This document shows positions 38,600 to 48,906 of a stretch of 64,000 nt of DNA, piece by piece. Both the position numbers and the translations under genes were made by a program. How positions within the stretch are numbered: the stretch's first letter is position 1; each line of letters opens with the position of its first letter. This DNA comes from Roseomonas acroporae (GTDB taxonomy: Bacteria; Pseudomonadota; Alphaproteobacteria; Acetobacterales; Acetobacteraceae): the NCBI RefSeq assembly GCF_023223525.1, contig NZ_JALPRX010000006.1, forward strand, positions 124,001 through 188,000, in the 5' to 3' direction. The notes below the pieces were generated by a model, which saw only the letters and a list, made by a program, of their open reading frames with translations, was not told the DNA's origin and made no database searches.

Positions 38600-39319
38600 T
38601 CACAGGGTCGCCGCCGCCCGCGACGCCTGGTCGTACAGCCCGGCGAGCGAGCGCAGCAGCGCCGCGAGGTCCGAGAGCGCCGCCTCGCCCGGCACCGCCG
38701 CGAGCCCGGCCGGCCCGCCGCCCGTGCCGGCGCGCAGGGCGCGAACCAGCAGCAGCTCGCGTATCTCGCCGTAGCGGGTGCAGAGCGCGACGCCCGCCGC
38801 CGTCGCCGCCACCAGCTTCTCCTTGCCGGCGCGGCTGGTGGCGACCAGCCCGGCGCCCTCCAGCTTGCGCAGCGCGTAGGTGAGCAGGTGGGCGTCGCCG
38901 ATGTCGAGCATCAGCGCGATGTCGGCCAGCCGCTTCGGCCGGTCGCGGTGGCGCACCACGTGCAGCACCTGCACCTCCAGCGGCGACAGGCCGGCCATGC
39001 CGGCGGCGGCCATGCAGCGCACCACCCAGCGCTGGAAACCGTGCATCGCCAGGGTGAGGCCGTATTCCACCTCCGACAACGCCGGCGAGGCACCGGCGGC
39101 GAGATGGGCGGAGGAGACGACCGCACCGCGCCGCCCGTCGCCCCCGGACGGCGCCGCTTCCGCCGGCGCGGCGTCCACCGGCGTCCCGCCCGCCAGCCCT
39201 TTACCCGTCGGCCCTTTACCCGCCAGCCCTTTACCCATCGGCGCGTCACCCGTGGGCAACGGCTGCCGCGTCCCGGCCGGCCGGCTGCCGGCGGTTCCCC
39301 CAGCGTGGCTGCGTCGCAT
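38600..39319 (-). CDS. MarR-like winged-helix transcriptional regulator
   Basis: 239 aa. The winged helix spans about 80-200: LSEVEYGLTLAMHGFQRWVV, LSPLEVQVLHVVRHRDRPKR, the recognition helix region DAHLLTYALRKLEGAGLV and the wing TSRAGKEKLVAATAAG. This pattern matches the predicted MarR-family regulators of alphaproteobacteria (COG5631 type). The first 55 residues are low complexity with MGKGLAGKGPTGKGLAGG, encoded by three 15-bp units with gccctttaccc at about 39198-39243. It is divergent from the 5-oxoprolinase with a shared palindromic region, so it probably regulates that gene. A start nearer residue 70 is possible. Confidence 0.8.
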   Translation of the reverse strand: MRRSHAGGTAGSRPAGTRQPLPTGDAPMGKGLAGKGPTGKGLAGGTPVDAAPAEAAPSGGDGRRGAVVSSAHLAAGASPALSEVEYGLTLAMHGFQRWVVRCMAAAGMAGLSPLEVQVLHVVRHRDRPKRLADIALMLDIGDAHLLTYALRKLEGAGLVATSRAGKEKLVAATAAGVALCTRYGEIRELLLVRALRAGTGGGPAGLAAVPGEAALSDLAALLRSLAGLYDQASRAAATL

Positions 39320-39347
39320 TCATCCGCCTCCCCATTCCGATAAAACG

Positions 39348-39373
39348 TTGACGATTTGTCGTCGATTTGTCAA
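39348..39373. promoter_or_regulatory. Candidate operator/promoter between MarR-like gene and 5-oxoprolinase
   Basis: CGATTTGTC occurs twice (39352-39360, 39363-39371), one helical turn apart, inside an inverted TTGAC-N16-GTCAA (39348-39373). This is the only AT-rich patch in the region. On the minus strand TTGACA (39374-39369) could be the -35 of the regulator; on the plus strand TTGACG (39348) could serve the enzyme gene. Confidence 0.55.
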
Positions 39374-39459
39374 TGAAGCGCCCGACGACGGTGCCCGCCG
39401 CGATCGCGCTTGCCGCGCGGCCGGTGGGGCGGCATCACAGGCAGAGCGGGGATCGGACG

Positions 39460-43110
<3,651 letters not shown>

Positions 43111-43122
43111 CGTCGCGTCCCG

Positions 43123-43210
43123 CCCTCCCCGTACCCCGTCCCTCCACCGGGGAGGGCCACGCCCTCCCCGTACCTTGTCTCCCAAGCGGGGAGGGCTATG
43201 CCCTCCCCGT
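43123..43210. repeat. 39-bp tandem repeat with internal hairpin
   Basis: Unit 1 at 43123-43161 and unit 2 at 43162-43200 (identical at the ends, diverged in the middle), then 10 bases of a third. Each unit ends in ggggagggc(c/t)a(c/t)g, which pairs with the ccctcccc that starts the next unit, so a hairpin forms across each junction. Located in the oxoprolinase-AsmA gap, 42 bases before the AsmA start. Confidence 0.8.
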
Positions 43211-43251
43211 CCGGCGGCCACGCCCCGCCTTCCGGACGCCACCCCCCGCTG

Positions 43252-46170
43252 ATGCGTCGCCTTGCCGCCTGGGCCTCGCTGGGACTGGTCGCCTCCTGCC
43301 TCCTGCTCGGCGGCGCGCTGTACTACGTGCCGCGCCTGCTGGACTGGGACCATTACCGCGACCGCCTCGCCGACCTCGCGGCGCAGCGGCTCGGCCTGCC
43401 GGTCGAATTGCAGGGCAAGGTCCACCTGGTGCTGCTGCCGCAGCCGGTGATCGAGGCCGACCGCGTGCTGATCGGCACGCCGGCGGCCGCCGACGAGGTG
43501 CTCGTGCGCGCCGAGACGCTGCGCCTGCGCCTCGGCCTGCCGGCCCTGCTGGCCGGGCGGCTGGAGCCGCGCGCGGTGGCGCTGGTGGGCGCCGAGCTGC
43601 GGCTGCCCTGGCCGCCCGGCCCCAACCTGATGACCCGCCCGCCCACCTGGCTCACCAGCCTCGACGCGCGGCTGGAGCGGGCACGGGTGGCGATCGGCGC
43701 GGCGACGCTGGAAGGCGTCTCGGCGCGTCTCTCCACCGGCGGCCCGGCCGACGCGTTGCACGCCGAGGGCGAGCTGCGCTGGCGCAATCAGCCCGTGCGC
43801 TTCATGGCGACGCTCGGGCGCGCGGGCTACGACATGGTGGCGCCGCTCGACCTCACCGTGGCGGCGGCCGGCGCCACCGCCGCCGCGCGCGGCGCGCTGC
43901 TGCCGGAGGGCGGCTACGAGGGCCGGCTGGAGGCCTCGGGGGGCGATCTCGGCGCGCTGCTGCCGGCCCCTTCCGGGCCCTTCCGCGCCACCGGCCGGCT
44001 GAGCGCCTCCGCCGACCTGCTGGCCGCCGACGAGCTGGCGCTCGACCTCAACGGCGTGCCGGCGCGCGGGGCGCTGACGCTTCGCGTCGCACCGGCGGCG
44101 CGGCTCGACGTGACGCTGAACGCGGGGCGGCTCGATCTCGACGCCTGGGTCAGGGCGCTGCGGCAGGCCCCGGCGACGGCGACGCCCACCGGCATCGACC
44201 TGTCGGTGGAGGCCGCCACGCTGCGCGGCATCACGCTGCGCCGGCTGCGCGGCGGGGTCTTCCTGGAAGGCGAGCGCCGCACCCTCTCGGACGTCTCGGC
44301 GCTGCTGCCCGGCGACGCGGAGGTGGAACTGGCCGGCGCCACCGCCGGCGGGCGGCTGGAGATCGGCCTGCGCTTCACCGCGCCGGACCTGCGCGAGACG
44401 CTGGGCGGCCTCGGGGTCGCGTTGCCGGCCGCCGGGCCGGCGCCGCCGCATGCCGCCACCGGGCGGATGCGGCTGGTGCTGGAGGAGACCCAGCTCTCGG
44501 TCGCCGAGCTGCAGGCCAGCCTGGACGGGGCGCGCCTCTCCGGCGCCGGCGTGCTGCGCTTCGGGGAGCGGCCGGCGCTGGGGCTGGGGCTGACGCTGGA
44601 CCGGCTGGCGCTCGACACCTGGATGGCCGCGCCCTCGGACTGGGGCGCGGTGGCGCAGGGGCTGGGCGGCTTCGACGCCAACCTGCGCCTCGCCGCCGAC
44701 GCGCTCTCCTGGCAGGGCACGACGATGGAGCGCGCCTCGGTGGACGCGGCGCTGGAGCGCGGGCGGCTGACCCTGCGCCGCCTGGCCGGGCGGGTGGCGG
44801 GGGCCGATCTCGCCCTGTCCGGCGTGGCCCAGCTCGCCGCCAGCCCGCGCTTCAGCGACCTCAGCCTGGAGCTGGGCGGCCCGAGCGTGGCGCCGCTCGC
44901 GGTGCTGCTGCCGGGCGCCTGGCGGGAGCGGCTGGGATGGCTGGTGAATGCCGGCGCCGAAGGCGGGGCGGGGCCGCTGGCGCTGCGCGCCAGCGGCTCG
45001 GGCGGGCTGGAGGCGCTGGCGCTCCGGGCCGAGGTGGACCTGGGCGAGGCACGGCTGGAGGGCGGCGCCACGCTCGATCTGCCGGGGCGGCGCGGCAGCG
45101 GGCGGCTGACGCTGCGCCATCCCGGCGCGCCCCGGGCGCTGGGGGCGATGCTCGGCCCGGGGGTGGCAGGCTGGCTGGGCGAGGGCTCGCTGTCGCTCGT
45201 GGCCAGCCTGAGCGGCACGAGCAACGGCCTGGCGACCGAGAATTTCGATCTGGTGGCGGGCGGGCTGCGCGCGCGCGGGCAGCTTGCGCTGGGCTGGGGC
45301 GGCGAGCGCCCGCGACTGACGGGCAAGGTCGTGGCGGAACGCCTGCCGCTGCCGCCCTGGCGCTGGCGCTCGGCCGAGCCGCTCGGCCTGGACCGGCTCG
45401 GGCTGCTCGACGCCGAGCTGGCGCTGGAGGCGGGCGAGATCGCCCTGGCCGAGGATGCGCCGCTCACCGGCATGGCCGGGTCGCTGCGCCTCGCGGGCGG
45501 CGTGCTGCGGCTCGACAACCTGCGCGGCCAGCTCGGCGGCGGCGCGTTGCAGGGATCGCTGCAGATCGACGGCACGGCGGCGCGGCCGCGCCTCGCGCTG
45601 GACGGGCGGCTGGAGGGGGCGACGCTGCCAGCACCGCTGTTCGGGCTGCCGCTCGACCTCGCCGGCGGCCGTGCCGACGTGACGCTGCGGGCCGCGGCGG
45701 AGGGGCACGGCACGGCGGCGCTGCTGGCGACGCTCGGCGGCGAGCTGCGCCTCTCGGCGCGTGACGGGGTGCTGACGGGGATGGACCTGCGCGCGGCGGC
45801 CGCCGCCTCGGCGCTGCCGCAGCAGCCGGCGGCCGAGGCGGCGCTGCGGCGCGCCCTGACCGAGGGCGAGACAGCCTATGCCACGCTCGATCTGCTGGCG
45901 CGGCTGGCGGATGGTCGCGCCACCCTGGCCGAGGCGCGGCTGACGGGCGAGGGCGGGGTGGCGGCGACGGCGTCCGGCACGATCGACCTCGGACGCGGCG
46001 CGCTCGACCTGCGGATCGCGGCGCGGCCCGGCGGGGGGGAAGGGGGCGAGGGGTCGCCGCCGCCCGACCCGGCCCCCGACCTGGGACTGCGCGTCACCGG
46101 CCCGGCGGCGGGGCCACGGCGGATCCCGGAGATCTCGGCCTGGGCGCGCTGGCGGGCGGAGCGGGGCTGA
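43252..46170 (+). CDS. AsmA family protein
   Basis: 972 aa from ATG 43252; an ATG at 43198 inside the tandem repeat is rejected. One N-terminal transmembrane helix (LAAWASLGLVASCLLLGGAL, 3-22) and then the AsmA start pattern YVPRLLDWDHYRDRLADLAA with LGLPVELQGKVHLVLLPQPV. The body is repetitive beta-strand with many LRxxGxL elements, and the end GGVAATASGTIDLGRGALDL is the C-terminal AsmA signature (about 910-930). AsmA-like proteins are periplasmic bridge-type beta structures with roles in outer-membrane lipid homeostasis. No operon partner other than the upstream enzyme. Confidence 0.9.
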   Translation: MRRLAAWASLGLVASCLLLGGALYYVPRLLDWDHYRDRLADLAAQRLGLPVELQGKVHLVLLPQPVIEADRVLIGTPAAADEVLVRAETLRLRLGLPALLAGRLEPRAVALVGAELRLPWPPGPNLMTRPPTWLTSLDARLERARVAIGAATLEGVSARLSTGGPADALHAEGELRWRNQPVRFMATLGRAGYDMVAPLDLTVAAAGATAAARGALLPEGGYEGRLEASGGDLGALLPAPSGPFRATGRLSASADLLAADELALDLNGVPARGALTLRVAPAARLDVTLNAGRLDLDAWVRALRQAPATATPTGIDLSVEAATLRGITLRRLRGGVFLEGERRTLSDVSALLPGDAEVELAGATAGGRLEIGLRFTAPDLRETLGGLGVALPAAGPAPPHAATGRMRLVLEETQLSVAELQASLDGARLSGAGVLRFGERPALGLGLTLDRLALDTWMAAPSDWGAVAQGLGGFDANLRLAADALSWQGTTMERASVDAALERGRLTLRRLAGRVAGADLALSGVAQLAASPRFSDLSLELGGPSVAPLAVLLPGAWRERLGWLVNAGAEGGAGPLALRASGSGGLEALALRAEVDLGEARLEGGATLDLPGRRGSGRLTLRHPGAPRALGAMLGPGVAGWLGEGSLSLVASLSGTSNGLATENFDLVAGGLRARGQLALGWGGERPRLTGKVVAERLPLPPWRWRSAEPLGLDRLGLLDAELALEAGEIALAEDAPLTGMAGSLRLAGGVLRLDNLRGQLGGGALQGSLQIDGTAARPRLALDGRLEGATLPAPLFGLPLDLAGGRADVTLRAAAEGHGTAALLATLGGELRLSARDGVLTGMDLRAAAAASALPQQPAAEAALRRALTEGETAYATLDLLARLADGRATLAEARLTGEGGVAATASGTIDLGRGALDLRIAARPGGGEGGEGSPPPDPAPDLGLRVTGPAAGPRRIPEISAWARWRAERG

Positions 46171-46182
46171 CACCGCTCCGCG

Positions 46183-46253
46183 CCGGCGTCGACCCGCGCC
46201 GGCCGACGCCGGTTTCGCGCCGGCCCGCACGGGCCGGGACCCGTGCGGACCGG
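46183..46253. terminator. Two hairpins between convergent AsmA and MFS genes
   Basis: CCGGCGTCG (46183-46191) pairs with CGACGCCGG (46204-46212) and is followed by TTT on the plus strand, a plausible terminator for the AsmA gene. Next, CCGGCCCGCACGGG (46220-46233) pairs with CCCGTGCGGACCGG (46240-46253) with one mismatch, ending 3 bases from the MFS stop. The second shares CCGGCCCGCAC arms with 38564-38597. Confidence 0.65.
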
Positions 46254-46255
46254 AG

Positions 46256-47521
46256 TCAGGCGCGCGCCGCCATCCACTGCCGGCGCATCGGCTTCAGCAC
46301 GGCGATGGCGAGCAGCGCGGTCAGCAGGTCGGCCGCGATCGCCACGCCGAACACGGAGACCCAGCTCGCGGTCCAGTCGTGCAGCAGCGACGCCATCGGC
46401 CCGCCCAGGATCGAGCCGATGCCCTGGGCCATGTAGAGGAAGCCGTAATTGGTGGTGGCGTGGCCGGTGCCGAAGGTGTCGGTCAGGGTGGAGGGGAAGA
46501 GCGAGAAGATCTCGCCCCAGCCGAAGAACACGATGCCCGAGAGCACCACGAAGGCCACCGGGTCGTGCAGCAGCTGCGTCCAGAGCAGCATGGCCAGACC
46601 CTCCAGGCCGAAGGCGATGAACATGGTGTTCTCGCGCCCGATCCGGTCCGACACCCAGCCGAAGAAGGGCCGCGTCAGACCGTTGGTCAGCCGGTCCACG
46701 GTCAGCGCCAGCGGCACCGCCGCGAGGCCGAGCACGGTGGCGTTGCCGAGGCCGTAGTCGGCGGCGAAATTCGCCATCTGCGAGGTGACCATCAGCCCCG
46801 AGGTGGACATCATCGCCATCATCGCGAACATCAGCCAGAACAGCGGCGTGCGCAGCATGGCGCCCGGCGGCGTGTCGCGCACCGTGGGCACCGGGCGCAC
46901 CAGGTGCGTGCCGCCCGGCGGCGGCTGGCGCAGCCCGAGCGCCGCGATCACGCCGACCACGCCGAGCACGATGCCGAACACCATCAGCGCGTGGCGGAAG
47001 CCGCTGGCGGCGATGGTGGCGGCGATCGGGAAGGTGGTCAGGATCGCGCCCATGCCGTAGCCCGCCGCCACCACGCCGGCCGCGAGGCCGCGCCGGTCCG
47101 GGAACCAGCGCACCATCAGCCCGACCACGCCGACATAGACGATGCCGGTGCCGAGCCCGCCCAGCACGCCGTAGGCGAGGTAGAGGCCCAGCAGCGTGGT
47201 GACGGTCGAGCTGATCATCCAGCTCAGCCCGGTCAGCACTACGCCGGCGGTGATCAGCACGCGCGGCCCGAAGCGGTCGATCAGCCAGCCCTGCGCCGGC
47301 GAGAAGAAGGTCTGGAGCACGATCAGCAGGGAGAAGGTCACCTGCACCGCCGCCGGCGAGGCGCCGAGCTCGGCACCCCAGGGGCGGGTGAACAGCGTCC
47401 AGACGTATTGTGGCGAGGAGATCGCCATCATGCAGACCAGCCCGAGCAGGAGCTGGATCCAGCGCGTGCGCGCCGTGAAGGCGGCCGGCAGCCCGGGCCG
47501 GGCGGCGTAGGCGGAATTCAT
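46256..47521 (-). CDS. Oxalate/formate antiporter-type MFS transporter
   Basis: 421 aa from ATG 47521 with a gggag ribosome binding site. Twelve helices. The oxalate:formate antiporter (OFA) pattern is clear: RWIQLLLGLVCMMAISSPQY with WTLFTRPWGAELG after it, the loop AQGWLIDRFGPRVLI, LGGLGTGIVYVG, WFPDRRGLAAGVVAAGYGMG, and RPFFGWVSDRIGRE in the second half. Transport of oxalate with formate is the classical role; no frc/oxc genes lie nearby, so the substrate may be another carboxylate. Preceded by a 42-bp hairpin and a 62-bp palindrome that separate it from the efflux operon. Confidence 0.88.
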   Translation of the reverse strand: MNSAYAARPGLPAAFTARTRWIQLLLGLVCMMAISSPQYVWTLFTRPWGAELGASPAAVQVTFSLLIVLQTFFSPAQGWLIDRFGPRVLITAGVVLTGLSWMISSTVTTLLGLYLAYGVLGGLGTGIVYVGVVGLMVRWFPDRRGLAAGVVAAGYGMGAILTTFPIAATIAASGFRHALMVFGIVLGVVGVIAALGLRQPPPGGTHLVRPVPTVRDTPPGAMLRTPLFWLMFAMMAMMSTSGLMVTSQMANFAADYGLGNATVLGLAAVPLALTVDRLTNGLTRPFFGWVSDRIGRENTMFIAFGLEGLAMLLWTQLLHDPVAFVVLSGIVFFGWGEIFSLFPSTLTDTFGTGHATTNYGFLYMAQGIGSILGGPMASLLHDWTASWVSVFGVAIAADLLTALLAIAVLKPMRRQWMAARA

Positions 47522-47530
47522 GCGGTGACT

Positions 47531-47572
47531 CCCGGTGACGCGGCCGGAACGGGTGGCCGCCGCGTCACCGGG
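47531..47572 (-). promoter_or_regulatory. Hairpin just before the OFA-type transporter start
   Basis: CCCGGTGACGCGG (47531-47543) pairs perfectly with CCGCGTCACCGGG (47560-47572), with an extra gcc/ggc pair inside past a bulge. It abuts the ribosome binding site and lies 9 bases from the ATG. It may control translation of the transporter. Confidence 0.55.
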
Positions 47573-47577
47573 CAGCA

Positions 47578-47639
47578 AGCGGCGTGCCGGCCGTCCGGGA
47601 GGCCCGCCGGCGGGCCTCCTGGACGGCCGGCACGCCGCT
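47578..47639. repeat. 62-bp near-perfect palindrome
   Basis: Two 31-base arms, 47578-47608 and 47609-47639, complementary throughout except one position that becomes a G-U pair in RNA. No spacer; the centre is GCCCGCCGGCGGGC. The right arm reaches the HlyD stop codon. It may work as a factor-independent transcription barrier, a recombination site, or both; it has no U-run. Confidence 0.85.
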
Positions 47640-48700
47640 CAGCGGTGCGCCCGGCGTCCCGGGCCGTTCGCGCCCTGCTGCGCCGCGGCGCCGGCCATGC
47701 CCTGGGTGGGCGTGGCGGCGGCGCCCTGCCGGTTGGCGGCGGGCGGGTGCTGGGATGTGCCCGGGACGGCTCCCGGCACCGTTCCGGGGGCCGTTCCCGG
47801 GGCCGCGCCATGCGGGGCCGCCCCGGCCGGCGCCGCGTCCGTCACCGTCACCGTCGCGGTGCGTCCGGCCACCAGCCGGATGCCCGGCGGCACCTCGTCC
47901 AGCGCGATGCGCACCGGGATGCGCTGCGCGAGGCGAACCCAGTTGAAGGTGGGGTTGACGTTGGCCAGCAGGTTGGTGCCCTCGCCGCGCTCGCGGTCGA
48001 CGATGCCGCCGGCGATGCTCTCGACATGGCCACGGATCAGCGCCGTCTCGCCCATCAGCCGGATCGTGGCGGGGGCGCCGGGGTGGATGCGCGGCAGCTT
48101 GGTCTCCTCGAAGTAGCCGGAGACGTGGAAGCTGTCGGCATCGACCAGCGCCAGCACCGCGCGCCCGGCCGGCACGTAGTCGCCGGGGCGCAGCGCGAGG
48201 TTGCTGATGGTGCCGTTGACCGAGGCCACCACCTCCGAGCGCTGCAGGTTCAGCCGCGCCACCTCGCGGTCGGCCACGGCCTGCTGCAGCGCGGCGGCGG
48301 CGACGGCGGCGTCCGAGATCGCCTGCTCCTGCCGCTGCACGGAGACGGCGGTCTGGTCCAGCGCGCGGTAGCGCACCAGGTCGCGCTGGGCGCGGTCATG
48401 CGCCGCCTGCCGGCCGGCGACCACCGCCTCGGCCTGCTGCAGCGCCAGGGCGAAGCGGTCGCGGTCGATGCGGAACAGCGGCTGGCCGCGCTGCACCGTC
48501 TGGTTGTCGCGCACCAGCACCTCGGTGACGATGCCCGACACGTCGGGGGCGACGCCCACCACCTCGGCGCTGACGCGGCCGTCCCGCGTCCAGGGGGCGA
48601 GCATGTAGTAGTCCCAGAGGTTCCAGCCGACGAAGCCGGCGAGGGCGACGAAGACCAGGGTGAAGAGGATGCGGCCGAGCCGCGCGAGGAGGGTGGTCAT
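47639..48700 (-). CDS. HlyD/EmrA-family membrane fusion protein (AaeA-like)
   Basis: Periplasmic adaptor of an efflux pump. 353 aa: transmembrane helix 10-30 (ILFTLVFVALAGFVGWNLWD), the opening strand YMLAPWTRDGRVSAEVVGVA typical of AaeA, lipoyl halves around DNQTVQRGQPLFRID and VNGTISNLALRPGDYV, a hairpin of coiled coil (about 70-150), then the beta barrel. The last 55 residues are Gly/Pro/Ala repeats (GTAPGTVPGAVPGT). Overlaps the DUF1656 gene (ATGA). Partner of the FUSC protein. Confidence 0.9.
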   Translation of the reverse strand: MTTLLARLGRILFTLVFVALAGFVGWNLWDYYMLAPWTRDGRVSAEVVGVAPDVSGIVTEVLVRDNQTVQRGQPLFRIDRDRFALALQQAEAVVAGRQAAHDRAQRDLVRYRALDQTAVSVQRQEQAISDAAVAAAALQQAVADREVARLNLQRSEVVASVNGTISNLALRPGDYVPAGRAVLALVDADSFHVSGYFEETKLPRIHPGAPATIRLMGETALIRGHVESIAGGIVDRERGEGTNLLANVNPTFNWVRLAQRIPVRIALDEVPPGIRLVAGRTATVTVTDAAPAGAAPHGAAPGTAPGTVPGAVPGTSQHPPAANRQGAAATPTQGMAGAAAQQGANGPGRRAHR

Positions 48701-48906
48701 GACGGGATCCTGCCGGCGGCGGCGTACACGCCGCCGAGAACGATGACGAACAGGGCGAAGTCGAACAGCGCCCGGTGCCAGACCAGGCGGTAGAGGCCGA
48801 TCCGGTCGAGCAGCCGGCGCAGCAGCGCCGAGACGGCCAGCGCGATCACCGACCAGACCAGCAGCGCCGGGACGAAGATGCCGTAGATGTCGATCTCGGC
48901 GATCAT
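48697..48906 (-). CDS. DUF1656 small membrane protein (AaeX-like)
   Basis: 69 aa with a GGAGGG ribosome binding site. Two hydrophobic helices (IYGIFVPALLVWSVIALAVS and FDFALFVIVLGGVYAAAG) with a short basic loop (RRLLDRIGLYRLVWH). This matches the AaeX/DUF1656 family, which is nearly always encoded between FUSC and HlyD genes of aromatic-acid efflux systems. Exact role unknown. Confidence 0.88.
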   Translation of the reverse strand: MIAEIDIYGIFVPALLVWSVIALAVSALLRRLLDRIGLYRLVWHRALFDFALFVIVLGGVYAAAGRIPS

